The position numbers were made by a program, and so were the translations under genes. Shown here in pieces: positions 19,644 to 27,564 of a DNA stretch of 64,000 nucleotides (the first letter of the stretch is position 1; every line of letters starts with the position of its first letter). Below the pieces are notes generated by a model. It was given only the letters and a program-made list of their open reading frames with translations. It was not told where the DNA came from and made no database searches. The stretch comes from Pontixanthobacter sp. CEM42. Lineage in GTDB: Bacteria; Pseudomonadota; Alphaproteobacteria; Sphingomonadales; Sphingomonadaceae. The DNA is taken from assembly GCF_017812015.1 (NCBI RefSeq), contig NZ_JADQTN010000002.1:124001-188000 (forward strand), given 5' to 3'.

Positions 19644-20536
19644 ATCGCACCCTCGGAAAGCGCGATATTCTCATTGCGATGCGCAGCAACCAGCGTGTTG
19701 CGGAGCAGGACCGCAATGGTCATCGGCCCGACGCCGCCGGGAACAGGCGTGATCGCTGCCGCAACTTCGCTTGCTTCGCCGAAATCGACGTCGCCGACCA
19801 GCTTGCCCTTCTCCGCACCCGGTTCGGGCGAAAGCCGGTTGATGCCAACATCGATCACGGTCGCGCCGTCTTTCAGCCAGTCCTTCTTGACCATTTCGGG
19901 CCTACCCACAGCTGCGACAACAATATCTGCGCGGCGCACTACTGAGGGCAAGTCCTTGGTTCGGCTATGCGCAATTGTGACTGTCGCATTCGCATCGAGC
20001 AGCAATTGCGCCATCGGTTTACCGACAATGTTGGAACGGCCAATAACAACAGCCTCAAGACCTGAGAGATCACCCAACCGGTCAGTCAGCAGCATCATAC
20101 AGCCCAGCGGTGTGCAGGGCACAAACCCGCTTTGCCCCACAGAAAGTCGCCCCGCATTGATCACATGGAACCCATCAACGTCCTTATCGGGCGCAATCGC
20201 GGCGATGATCGCTTGTTCGTCCAGGTGGTCGGGCAACGGTAATTGCACCAGAATGCCGTCGATGCGGGGATCGGCGTTGAGTTCTTCGACCAGCGCCAAC
20301 AGGTCAGCCTCGCTGGTATTGCTCGGCAACAAATGACCGAAACTTTCCATATTTGCCGCGACAGTCGCCTTGCCTTTACTGCGAACATAGACTTGGCTTG
20401 CTGCGTCATCGCCAACCAGCACCACGGCGAGACCGGCTTTGCGGCCTGCCTTGCTCTCAAAATCGGCGGCTAATGCGCCAACGCGTTCGCGTAAATTTGC
20501 GGCGAAAGCTTTGCCGTCAATACGAGTCGCGCTCAT
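19640..20536 (-). CDS. folD: Bifunctional methylenetetrahydrofolate dehydrogenase / methenyltetrahydrofolate cyclohydrolase
   Basis: Interconverts methylene-, methenyl- and 10-formyl-tetrahydrofolate with NADP. The 298 residues match the family. The catalytic YxxxK pair is Tyr50/Lys54, the same numbering as E. coli FolD. DVDGFH, the [11 protein letters not shown] Rossmann segment and the C-terminal [11 protein letters not shown] motif are all present. The ATG at 20536 overlaps the yggT stop (TGATG); a TTG one codon upstream is less likely. The gene order yggT-folD with overlaps indicates one transcript. Confidence 0.97.
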   Translation of the reverse strand: MSATRIDGKAFAANLRERVGALAADFESKAGRKAGLAVVLVGDDAASQVYVRSKGKATVAANMESFGHLLPSNTSEADLLALVEELNADPRIDGILVQLPLPDHLDEQAIIAAIAPDKDVDGFHVINAGRLSVGQSGFVPCTPLGCMMLLTDRLGDLSGLEAVVIGRSNIVGKPMAQLLLDANATVTIAHSRTKDLPSVVRRADIVVAAVGRPEMVKKDWLKDGATVIDVGINRLSPEPGAEKGKLVGDVDFGEASEVAAAITPVPGGVGPMTIAVLLRNTLVAAHRNENIALSEGAI

Positions 20537-20814
20537 CAATACGCAACGTTGCTAAGCACGATCAGGATCGCGTTCAGCGCCAAAATTAACACCAATGGCG
20601 AGAAATCGAGCGCGCCAGTCTGCGGCAAAATCCGCCGGATGGGGGCCAGCACCGGGTCGAGTAGTGAATTGATCGATTGATAGACCTGGGCCAGAAACTG
20701 ATTGGATGTGTTGATCACGTTGAACGCGAACAGCAGGCCAATCACAAACTGGATGATGATCAGCATAACGAATGCATTGATCAGCATCCCGAGTATCTGA
20801 ATGAAGGCAATCAT
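20536..20814 (-). CDS. YggT family membrane protein
   Basis: A 92-residue inner-membrane protein with two hydrophobic segments (residues 5-25 and 68-90) and the family-typical middle [21 protein letters not shown]. YggT proteins are implicated in membrane and osmotic functions and in division-site organisation in some lineages, but no precise activity is known. It overlaps folD by one base and lies about 105 bases downstream of argB on the same strand. Confidence 0.9.
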   Translation of the reverse strand: MIAFIQILGMLINAFVMLIIIQFVIGLLFAFNVINTSNQFLAQVYQSINSLLDPVLAPIRRILPQTGALDFSPLVLILALNAILIVLSNVAY

Positions 20815-20919
20815 AGCGATGTCTTTCGAGAATTGAAGCGCAAGCCGCTCTTACGCGAAGCAATAGGGGTGTATCAACACCCTAACACAGATTCAAACTG
20901 GTGATCTTGAATTTGGTGA

Positions 20920-21819
20920 TTACTGGGCACTAATCAATGTGCCGGCACCGCTTGAGGTAAAGAATTCGAGCAGCATTGCATGTGGCACCCGCCCGTCGAG
21001 AACCACCGCCGCATCGCATCCAGCCTCAACTGCTTGCACGCAGGTTTCCAGCTTCGGGATCATGCCGCCGCTAATCGTGCCATCTTCGCGCAACGCCGCG
21101 ACATCGTTTGGACTGAGGTCGGTCAACAACCCGCCATTCTTATCCAGCACTCCGGCGACATCGGTTAGCAGGAACAGCCGCGCCGCGCCCAATGCTGCTG
21201 CAATCGCGCCTGCCATTGTGTCGGCATTGATGTTGTAAGTATCGCCATCTTCACCCGCACCGATCGGGGCGATGATCGGGATCATGCCCGCTGAGACGGC
21301 CGTATCGATTACTGCAGTATCGACATGCGAAGGCTCGCCGACAAAACCCAGATCGATCACGCGTTCGATATTGCTTTCCGGATCACGAGCGGTCCGTTCA
21401 ACCTTGGTTGCGGTAACGAGCCCGCCATCCTTACCCGAAATGCCAATTGCCTTACCGCCAGCTTGTGCGATCCAGCCGACCAGTTCCTTATTGATCGCGC
21501 CGGACAAAACCATCTCGGCGACTTCTGCAGTGGCCTTGTCGGTCACCCGCAGGCCGTCGATAAATTCACTTTCGACGCCGAGTTTCTTGAGCATCGCACC
21601 AATTTGCGGACCGCCGCCATGGACCACCACCGGATTGATACCGACCGCTTTGAGCAGCACGATATCCTCGGCAAATTCGCGAGCCGCCTTGGGATCACCC
21701 ATTGCATGACCGCCATATTTCACCACAAATGTGCGGCCCGCATAACGCTGGAAATAGGGCAGCGCCTCAATCAGCGTTTCGGCTTTGGACAATGTGGTTT
21801 TGTCGTCAGTGGCACTCAT
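20920..21819 (-). CDS. argB: Acetylglutamate kinase
   Basis: Phosphorylates N-acetylglutamate in arginine biosynthesis. A 299-residue amino acid kinase fold with [11 protein letters not shown] and [11 protein letters not shown] for ATP and substrate, and ADTMAGAIA downstream. The N-terminal helix preceding the fold ([17 protein letters not shown]) is the feature found in arginine-inhibited hexameric enzymes, so feedback control by arginine is likely. The start codon is preceded by AAAGGAC, which is itself part of a three-copy tandem repeat at 21825-21862. Confidence 0.97.
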   Translation of the reverse strand: MSATDDKTTLSKAETLIEALPYFQRYAGRTFVVKYGGHAMGDPKAAREFAEDIVLLKAVGINPVVVHGGGPQIGAMLKKLGVESEFIDGLRVTDKATAEVAEMVLSGAINKELVGWIAQAGGKAIGISGKDGGLVTATKVERTARDPESNIERVIDLGFVGEPSHVDTAVIDTAVSAGMIPIIAPIGAGEDGDTYNINADTMAGAIAAALGAARLFLLTDVAGVLDKNGGLLTDLSPNDVAALREDGTISGGMIPKLETCVQAVEAGCDAAVVLDGRVPHAMLLEFFTSSGAGTLISAQ

Positions 21820-21824
21820 TATGC

Positions 21825-21862
21825 GGTCCTTTGGGCAGTCCTTTGGGGCGGTCCTCTTGGGC
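21825..21862 (-). repeat. Three tandem 12-13 bp repeats carrying Shine-Dalgarno-like cores upstream of argB
   Basis: On the plus strand the units read GGTCCTTTGGGC (21825-21836), AGTCCTTTGGGG (21837-21848) and GGTCCTCTTGGGC (21850-21862). Read toward argB, each unit contains AAAGGAC or AGAGGAC. Only the proximal unit is at ribosome-binding distance from the ATG at 21819. Confidence 0.7.
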
Positions 21863-21999
21863 TTGCGGAGACGCGTCTAGCGACTTCGCACGCGAGTGGG
21901 AAGCACCAGCAACTGGTCGGCCAATCTTGGCCGTTGCGCAATTTTGCTTAGGTAGTGAGCCGGATAGCGGCGAGCCAAGCGCGCGCTCAGACTGCGGCG

Positions 22000-22419
22000 A
22001 TGCTACGACTACTAATAACTCTAGCATTGTGTGTGCCCGCTGGTTCTGCGGTCGCTTTGACCGGCACTGATTTGCGCGCAAGCTTTGCACCCTGCGGCTC
22101 GGGCAAGCGCGTAACCTGTATTGTCGATGGCGACACATTCTGGCTGCGCGGGACCAAGATACGGATCGCTGACATCAACACACCTGAAGTTACCCATGCG
22201 GATTGCCAGGCAGAGAAGGCACTCGGTAACCAAGCGACACAGCGGATGATGGCATTGCTCAACGCCGCACCATTTGCGTTGATCCGCGATGGGCGTGATG
22301 AGGATCGCTATGGTCGAAAGCTACGCGTGGTGACCCGTGCCGGGCATTCTCTAGGGAAGCAACTGGTGCGCGAAGGCCTTGCCGAACTATGGAATGGCAA
22401 ACGTCGCAACTGGTGTTGA
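22000..22419 (+). CDS. Secreted thermonuclease (SNase)-like nuclease
   Basis: A 139-residue protein with a signal peptide (LLITLALCVPAGSAVA) and a staphylococcal nuclease-like domain. VDGDTF provides the calcium-site Asp, KIRIADINTPE the first catalytic Arg and Glu, and DRYGRKL the second Arg. The ATG at 22000 places the signal peptide at the N-terminus; a GTG at 21955 would add 15 residues with no support. A paralog follows 51 bases downstream. Extracellular or periplasmic nucleic acid hydrolysis is the likely activity. Confidence 0.8.
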   Translation: MLRLLITLALCVPAGSAVALTGTDLRASFAPCGSGKRVTCIVDGDTFWLRGTKIRIADINTPEVTHADCQAEKALGNQATQRMMALLNAAPFALIRDGRDEDRYGRKLRVVTRAGHSLGKQLVREGLAELWNGKRRNWC

Positions 22420-22470
22420 TGGCCGAATTGCAGCGCTTTCGGTACACGTGTTTTTCTGAGACAAGGTGGC

Positions 22471-22971
22471 ATGGCACGCAGCCCCAAATTTCATACTAAA
22501 CCGCTTCGTAGACGCGGCCGAAAAAGAAACCTCGGGGTCCAGCTCATTACATTGCTTGTCATCGCTGCCGCCTCTGCGATCATTTGGTACTGGCCAGCGG
22601 GCGAATGGGAGCGGGTGGATACGCGCTTCACCCTATGTGGAGAACGCGGTTCGCAGGCCTGCGTGATTGATGGCGACACATTCATGATTGGACGGCGCAA
22701 AATCCGGATTACCGGCTATAATGCGCCCGAACTGAATGGCGAATGCCCAGCTGAAATCGCGCTCGCCAAACAATCTCGCAACGGATTGCGCGATTGGCTA
22801 AACGCGGACCCATTCCAGATGAGCGGTGGCGACGATCCACCATATGACCAATATGGCCGAGAGCTACGCGCGTTAAAGCGTGCCAATGAATGGCTATCGG
22901 ACGCAATGCTGGAAAAAAAGCTGGCGCAAGAATCCGGCTGGGGCTTCGAACGCGGCGGTTGGTGCGATTAA
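22471..22971 (+). CDS. Membrane-anchored thermonuclease (SNase)-like nuclease
   Basis: A 166-residue protein. The basic N-terminus (RRRGRKR) is followed by one membrane segment (about 23-42), then an SNase domain: CVIDGDTFMI, KIRITGYNAPE and DQYGREL keep the three catalytic positions. Both nucleases end in a closely similar Cys-containing tail (RRNWC in the first, RGGWCD here), so they are paralogs from a local duplication. The basic region before the segment suggests an N-in orientation with the nuclease outside the cytoplasm. The stop codon overlaps the convergent sulfotransferase gene by four bases. Confidence 0.85.
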   Translation: MARSPKFHTKPLRRRGRKRNLGVQLITLLVIAAASAIIWYWPAGEWERVDTRFTLCGERGSQACVIDGDTFMIGRRKIRITGYNAPELNGECPAEIALAKQSRNGLRDWLNADPFQMSGGDDPPYDQYGRELRALKRANEWLSDAMLEKKLAQESGWGFERGGWCD

Positions 22972-23885
22972 TCGCGAGTCAGTGCGGCAACCAGACTTGC
23001 GTAGTTCGAATGGCCTGTCACCGGCTCAACTTGCTCTGCCCATATCGCGTCAAGCTGATCAAACACTGATTTGGGCAGCGGCACCCGCTCTGCATCTTTC
23101 GCGCGGATCTTGGCAGAATCGCTGTCCATAGGAAGGTTTGCTTTTTCGAACGTCATTCGCCGCATCATTGGGTCGGCGAAGGGCGCTTTGTGCTCCATCA
23201 TAAAGTCGCGGCTGGTGCGGTTTTCAACGAGATCAATGGCTGCCTGATCTGCCGCGATGTCGCAGAAGTCGGCAAGGCGGCGGATCGCATCGCGCTTGTT
23301 TTTCAGTACCGCGCGATAGTCCGTCAGCAGCGTGTCCGGCGTATCCCGACGTGCCCACCAGCTGAGCAGATGAGTATAGTAATTGGGTCTATCGGGGCGC
23401 TCCCAAAGCCAAACCGGAACGAATTCCTCAATCGAGATAGTCCCGGGGTCAAAGAACCAACCACTGAAGAAATGATAGAGCGAAACCAAAGCCTCATCGG
23501 GCGGACGCAACGTCACCACATAACGCAATCCGGGTGGCAGGCCCTCATAGTGTAAGTGGCTCTTGAACCCGCGCGGTTTGGCGCGTTGCTCGGCGTTGAT
23601 ATCGAGTTCCAGCTCGGGCGCCGTCTCGATCCATGGGACTACGCGGCTGATGTCGTCAAAATCCATATCACCGCCATGCGGTGCCATACGCAATTGATGG
23701 AACATCTGCTGCATCATCGTGGTGCCGCATTTGCCAAACGGCGTTATTATCACATCGCTGCTTTGTGGATTGTAAGGTTTGGAAGCAGATATCTGTTCTT
23801 GCGACGGGCCAGTCTTGGGCAGCACTTGCACAAGCTCTGCGAAGGACCGTGCACGGCCTGATGAGTGCTCGCCATGATCGGTCAT
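22968..23885 (-). CDS. Sulfotransferase family protein
   Basis: A 305-residue cytosolic enzyme expected to transfer sulfate from PAPS to an alcohol or amine. The 5'-phosphosulfate-binding loop is ITPFGKCGTTMM (about 47-58), and VVTLRPPDEALVSLYHFFSGWF corresponds to the 3'-phosphate-binding region. MTFEKANLP resembles the usual late region of the family. ATG 23885 has AAAGG 7 bases upstream; a longer frame overlaps the divergent lipoprotein region without support. The acceptor substrate cannot be predicted. Confidence 0.85.
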   Translation of the reverse strand: MTDHGEHSSGRARSFAELVQVLPKTGPSQEQISASKPYNPQSSDVIITPFGKCGTTMMQQMFHQLRMAPHGGDMDFDDISRVVPWIETAPELELDINAEQRAKPRGFKSHLHYEGLPPGLRYVVTLRPPDEALVSLYHFFSGWFFDPGTISIEEFVPVWLWERPDRPNYYTHLLSWWARRDTPDTLLTDYRAVLKNKRDAIRRLADFCDIAADQAAIDLVENRTSRDFMMEHKAPFADPMMRRMTFEKANLPMDSDSAKIRAKDAERVPLPKSVFDQLDAIWAEQVEPVTGHSNYASLVAALTRD

Positions 23886-23960
23886 CGCATTACCTTTGCC
23901 TTCTCCATTCGCAATCCGCATATGATTGCCCGCTGCCCACCGGTCTGCCAAGAGGGCGGT

Positions 23961-24617
23961 ATGACAAAAAACACTGCCTTCGTCGCATTGCTCGCCCCGT
24001 TTTCGCTCATCGCCTGTTCGCAGGGTGCCGAGCCGCCGCCAGAAGCCTCACCGCAAGATCAGTTCTGGGCGGCACTCTCCAGCCGTTGCGACAACGCCTA
24101 CCAAGGCAAGCTGGTTAGCAATGACGAAGCTGACACCGATATGCAGGGCGCAGAAATGCTGATGCATGTCCGAACATGCAGCGACGAACAGATCACGGTT
24201 CCGTTCCATATCAAGCAGGCTGGTGCGGAATGGAACCGCTCGCGCACCTGGGTGTTTACCCGGACCGGGAACGGCTCCAAAACAGGAATACGCCTCAAAC
24301 ATGACCACCGGCACGAAGACGGTGAAAGCGACGACGTAACCATGTATGGCGGCGACACTGCCGATGCCGGGACTGCGACCAAGCAGGATTTCCCGGTCGA
24401 TCAGTTCAGTATCGACATGTTCAAACGCGAGGGGCTGGACGTCTCGGTCACTAATATCTGGTCGGTCTCGGTCGATCCTGCTGGAACGGACAATGCGCAA
24501 TATGTGTATCACCTCCAACGCAGCACCGAACGCGGCGCGCCCGAAGATCGCAACTTCCGCGTCATCTTCGATCTGACCAATCCGGTCGACGCACCGCCTG
24601 CGCCGTGGGGATTTTAG
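23961..24617 (+). CDS. Lipoprotein of unknown function
   Basis: A 218-residue lipoprotein: the signal peptide ends in lipobox LIAC with the lipidated Cys near residue 19. The mature protein starts with a proline-rich linker, then a compact domain with a Cys pair (SSRCDNAYQG and HVRTCSDEQ) and RTWVFTRTGNGSKTGIRLKHDHRHEDG. The His/Asp-rich stretch around residues 111-119 is notable but not a recognised metal site. It is divergent from the sulfotransferase gene and followed by the SigF-type promoter. I recognise no family with confidence. Confidence 0.75.
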   Translation: MTKNTAFVALLAPFSLIACSQGAEPPPEASPQDQFWAALSSRCDNAYQGKLVSNDEADTDMQGAEMLMHVRTCSDEQITVPFHIKQAGAEWNRSRTWVFTRTGNGSKTGIRLKHDHRHEDGESDDVTMYGGDTADAGTATKQDFPVDQFSIDMFKREGLDVSVTNIWSVSVDPAGTDNAQYVYHLQRSTERGAPEDRNFRVIFDLTNPVDAPPAPWGF

Positions 24618-24636
24618 CCTCTCGCGGCTTCGATCT

Positions 24637-24662
24637 GTAACCTTTTGATACTCCCTAGCGAA
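24637..24662 (+). promoter_or_regulatory. SigF-type ECF promoter motif upstream of the bufferin-like gene
   Basis: GTAACC at 24637-24642 and CGAA at 24659-24662 are separated by exactly 16 bases. As I recall it, this is the GTAACC-N16-CGAA consensus described for Caulobacter SigF, the ECF factor tied to metal stress and bufferin operons. It lies 61 bases before the start codon, leaving room for a leader. Confidence 0.65.
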
Positions 24663-24723
24663 CCCGGATTCGGGGTGGGCATAATTTCGTGCGTGCTCCG
24701 GTTCATTCGATGGAGAATTTCAC

Positions 24724-25083
24724 ATGAGTACCACATCCAACAAAGCATTCACCGCCGCGCTACTGGCAGGCCTTGCGGTTGCTGGCTGTTCGCAGGCTGC
24801 CGAAGAGAAAGCCATGGAAGGCGACACGATGGCGGACGCATCTGCTGCGACCGAAATGAGCGGCGAAGAAGCGATGACCGATGTGTCTGCAGATGGCGAC
24901 AAAGAGAAATGCTATGGCGTTGCGAAAGCGGGCAAGAACGATTGCGCCGCCGGTCCCGGCACCAGTTGCCAAGGCACCAGCACGACCGACTATCAGGGCA
25001 ATGCCTGGAAATATGTCGATGCAGGTACCTGCCTCGAAATCGAAACGCCCAACGGCAAAGGCTCGCTCGAAGCGATAGCCTAA
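24724..25083 (+). CDS. Orphan bufferin-like (DUF2282) lipoprotein
   Basis: A 119-residue protein. Residues 1-22 form a lipoprotein signal with lipobox AVAGC. An acidic, Met-containing linker runs to about residue 58, and the core matches the DUF2282/BufA pattern: [17 protein letters not shown], then SCQGTS and KYVDAGTC. All four core cysteines are present (63, 74, 82, 103). BufA proteins are ribosomally made copper-binding peptides whose central Cys are modified by BufB (DUF692) with BufC. Neither partner is in this window, and canonical BufA proteins have ordinary signal peptides. Lipid anchoring and isolation are therefore unusual. GGAG lies 8 bases before the ATG. Confidence 0.85.
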   Translation: MSTTSNKAFTAALLAGLAVAGCSQAAEEKAMEGDTMADASAATEMSGEEAMTDVSADGDKEKCYGVAKAGKNDCAAGPGTSCQGTSTTDYQGNAWKYVDAGTCLEIETPNGKGSLEAIA

Positions 25084-25129
25084 GGGGATCTGGTCCCTGC
25101 GTTCGGCGCGAAGCCGCACGGCGCAGGGA

Positions 25130-26110
25130 CTACCGCCGAACAGGGGCTTCCTGCCTGAGCACTTCCAGCCCGCGCACGCCGACCGGGATACGCCAGATAT
25201 CGCCGCCACCGCGAAACGTTGTGGTGGCATAGAGCGACAGATGGTCAAACTCGCCCTCGCCAAACACCAGGCTGGCGATATGCGGCATGCCTGCAGCGAT
25301 CACGATCACCGCGCTTTCACCGTCTTTGGCCGCCGGGTCATAGCGCAGCACCCGTCCATTATTGTTGTCAGCAACATAGACGCGGCCCCGCGCATCAATC
25401 GCGAGTCCGTCCGCTCCTTTAGCCTTCACGCCGCCCGCGACCAGTTCGGACACCATGCGCGCTTCACCCGCGCTCATATCCTCGTTCAATTCAACTGCCC
25501 ATAGCTTACCGTCGAGGATAACGGGCCCGACTTGAGAGAATATCTGCGCGACCCAGATCGTCCGATTATCAGGTGAAAGCACCATGCCATTGGGGAACGG
25601 CACACCACTCGTCCACAATTCTGCTACCGCACCCTGCCCGGCCCCTGCAGGCACACGGTAGATTGCATCGAGACCGTCATCGGAGACCAGAAAACTACCG
25701 TCAGGCAAAACCAATATCGCGTTGGGGTCATGAATACCCTGCGCTGCCACGGTTCTGGTCCCATCGGGCGCAACGCGAAAGACTTTGCCGTCCAGCTCCT
25801 GCTCATCGCCATTATTGAAAATATTGGTCGGCCCGAAATCTGCCGCCAGCACATCGCGCGCACCGATACCAGCCTGTCCCAGATTGCTGTCGAGATCGGC
25901 CAGCTTCACCGCATTACCCTCTGTATCGAGCCGCCAAACCGCGCGGTTCGCGCCGACATGGAGTTCCCCGGCACCGTTGAACGTGATGCCCTCCGCCGCT
26001 TCGAACTGATCGGTAAAGAGAATGGGCTCCACTGGATAGGCCTGCTCGTTCGGCAGCGTCGCGCAGGAGGCCAGCATAGCGAGCACGGGCAGCAAAGCAG
26101 CATGTTTCAT
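25130..26110 (-). CDS. Lipoprotein with SMP-30/gluconolactonase-like beta-propeller
   Basis: A 326-residue lipoprotein (lipobox LASC, Cys16). The mature part shows repeated propeller blades: EGITFNGAGELHVGA, DPNAILVLPDGSFLVSDDG, PNGMVLSPDNRTIWVAQ and ADGLAIDARGRVYVADNNNGRVLRY. This pattern is shared by SMP-30/gluconolactonase and related lactonases. A hydrolase of sugar or other lactones is possible, but the substrate is unknown. ATG 26110 was selected by GGAGG 6 bases upstream; an ATG at 26113 is an alternative, and the longer upstream frame lacks signal-peptide character. Confidence 0.8.
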   Translation of the reverse strand: MKHAALLPVLAMLASCATLPNEQAYPVEPILFTDQFEAAEGITFNGAGELHVGANRAVWRLDTEGNAVKLADLDSNLGQAGIGARDVLAADFGPTNIFNNGDEQELDGKVFRVAPDGTRTVAAQGIHDPNAILVLPDGSFLVSDDGLDAIYRVPAGAGQGAVAELWTSGVPFPNGMVLSPDNRTIWVAQIFSQVGPVILDGKLWAVELNEDMSAGEARMVSELVAGGVKAKGADGLAIDARGRVYVADNNNGRVLRYDPAAKDGESAVIVIAAGMPHIASLVFGEGEFDHLSLYATTTFRGGGDIWRIPVGVRGLEVLRQEAPVRR

Positions 26111-26178
26111 CATGAACCTCCAACCTCTGCGTAGCGCGTAGATCCTATTCTCGCCACCCGCGCAAACCGGCGGATGAG

Positions 26179-26193
26179 TTGCATGCAATGCAA
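26179..26193. promoter_or_regulatory. Palindrome TTGCATGCAA with overlapping TGCAATGCAAG in a divergent intergenic region
   Basis: A perfect 10-bp palindrome at 26179-26188 overlaps TGCAATGCAAG at 26183-26193. It lies between the divergent propeller lipoprotein gene and the next rightward gene. The same 11-bp sequence occurs in inverted orientation upstream of nrdB (30935-30945). The binding factor, if any, is unknown. Confidence 0.35.
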
Positions 26194-26249
26194 GTAAAGT
26201 CGCGGCCATGTCACTGGTCGCCCGCGATGGCTGGGAGTACACTTTGGGC

Positions 26250-26714
26250 ATGACCGACATCCAATCTCGCGCGCTCCCATCGGGCAGTCTGCTTGCGGCG
26301 GGATGTGCGTCCGCCGACTATACCGATTGCTTCATTGCCGAGGTTCCGCGCGCCGTCTCTTTGGAAGAATATGTCATCGCCTTCTACAACAGCGCCGCGT
26401 TTCGGCCCGAACGCTGGATCCTGCATGCTATAGGAAAAGGCTCGGGCGGCGGCGATGTGCGTGCCTTGGCGGCGGGTGAAACCGAAGAATTCGCGGCATG
26501 GACCGTCGAGGCGCGCACCAACACCGAAATCCTGATGCGCGATTTCCAGCAGCGGACCTGCAGCTGGCTTTGCGTTGAGGACCTATCCGGCAGGACCCGC
26601 CTCTATTTCGGCAGCGGCGTGCGAAAGCCCGATGGCGCATTGGTGAAAGCGCTGATGCCGTTCCACCGATTCTACGCGAAGACGTTGCTGAAGTCGGCAG
26701 CGGCAAGCGTATAG
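26250..26714 (+). CDS. Conserved-looking protein, possibly DUF2867-like
   Basis: A 154-residue soluble protein without signal peptide. Recognisable blocks are ADYTDCFIAEVPRAVSLEEYVIAFYNS and RLYFGSGVRKPDGALVKALMPFHRFYAKTLL. The C-terminal block resembles small DUF2867-type proteins of unknown function, but this is a weak match by eye. The frame extends upstream to an ATG at 26208 (168 residues). Neither start has a good ribosome binding site, and 26250 leaves more space for a promoter after the palindrome at 26179. It is followed by an inverted repeat that may terminate transcription. Confidence 0.6.
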   Translation: MTDIQSRALPSGSLLAAGCASADYTDCFIAEVPRAVSLEEYVIAFYNSAAFRPERWILHAIGKGSGGGDVRALAAGETEEFAAWTVEARTNTEILMRDFQQRTCSWLCVEDLSGRTRLYFGSGVRKPDGALVKALMPFHRFYAKTLLKSAAASV

Positions 26715-26724
26715 TCTGCCATCC

Positions 26725-26752
26725 GTTCAGTTTGGCGGAATTTAGACTGAAC
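26725..26752. terminator. Inverted repeat after the DUF2867-like gene
   Basis: 7-bp arms GTTCAGT and ACTGAAC enclose a 14-base loop, 10 bases after the preceding stop. No T-tract follows. A short direct repeat, ATGGAACA twice, comes directly after it. Confidence 0.35.
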
Positions 26753-26913
26753 AGATGGAACACATGGAACAGGGTCCTAAAGGGAAATTTCTGGGCCGAT
26801 ATGAGGCCCGAAAGATGACCGGAGTGAGAGATGAGGCGCGCAGTATTCATCCGCCGATGATGGCATAGGTGCCGGTCTGTAGGACAGGCCAAACGCCAAT
26901 CTGCGCCGTTTGT

Positions 26914-27483
26914 CTACTCCGGAGGATAGGGCAGCGCCGCGCCGTGATCGTAGCTGATGCTTTCGGACAGGCGGAATTTGCCTTCGCCGCCCATCCATTG
27001 CCACACATGGGTGTAGCTTGCCCCGCCGACCAGCACCCAGTCGGGACCGCCCGGATCGTCTGAGCCCAGCGCGCCCGCAGGTCGCTCGCGCAGTTCGAAG
27101 AACACATGGTCGCCATTCTCGACCACACCCCACTCGCCCATCCGGCGAAACGTACGCGTGCCCGGTACGGCAAGGCGGCGGTTTTTATAGCCTTCATTTT
27201 TCCCGCCGGTCGCACGGTCAACGCAGCCCTGCCGGATCGCGCCAACAAACGCCTCGCGGCTATCGGCGACCAGCCCGCCTTTGTCATGGATCATCCGGTA
27301 ATCGGGCAGCATCATATCGGTCAGCACATCGGGCGTGCATCCCTCAAACGCGGCGTAGAACAGCTTGGCGTCGGCGGCCTCGATCCGCTGCTGAACCTCT
27401 GTGTCTGCGGGCATTGGCACCGGAACTTCCGCAACGGCGGGTGTGGCTTGGAGGGCGAGTGCGAGAAGGGTTGAGGTAAGCAT
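26914..27483 (-). CDS. Secreted SnoaL/DUF4440-like protein
   Basis: A 189-residue exported protein with a signal peptide (TSTLLALALQATPAVAEV) and an NTF2-like domain of the DUF4440/SnoaL kind. It begins IEAADAKLFYAAFEGCTPDVLTDMMLPDYRMIHDKGG and ends with the YTHVWQWMGGEGKFRLSESISYDHG strand pattern. This fold serves many ligand-binding and enzymatic roles, so no activity is assigned. ATG 27483 is preceded by GGAGAA. A much longer upstream frame on the same strand covers the divergent M15-like gene and is not real. It is divergent from that gene. Confidence 0.8.
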   Translation of the reverse strand: MLTSTLLALALQATPAVAEVPVPMPADTEVQQRIEAADAKLFYAAFEGCTPDVLTDMMLPDYRMIHDKGGLVADSREAFVGAIRQGCVDRATGGKNEGYKNRRLAVPGTRTFRRMGEWGVVENGDHVFFELRERPAGALGSDDPGGPDWVLVGGASYTHVWQWMGGEGKFRLSESISYDHGAALPYPPE

Positions 27484-27564
27484 GGGGGTTCTCCGACGTG
27501 TGTTGCTTGAATAATACAGCTGCGGCGATATGATACAAGGACATTTGCAGAGGAGCCCGCGCCG

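Noticed and set aside
18819-20336. Long open frame of about 505 codons on the plus strand opposite marC, the lipoprotein gene and folD
   Set aside because: It is antisense to three well-supported genes, with a composition typical of the shadow of GC-rich coding DNA and no recognisable domain.
26715-26913. Insertion-sequence remnant suggested by the inverted repeat and short direct repeat
   Set aside because: No transposase fragment; the arms are only 7 bp and the direct repeats 8 bp, which fits a hairpin terminator.
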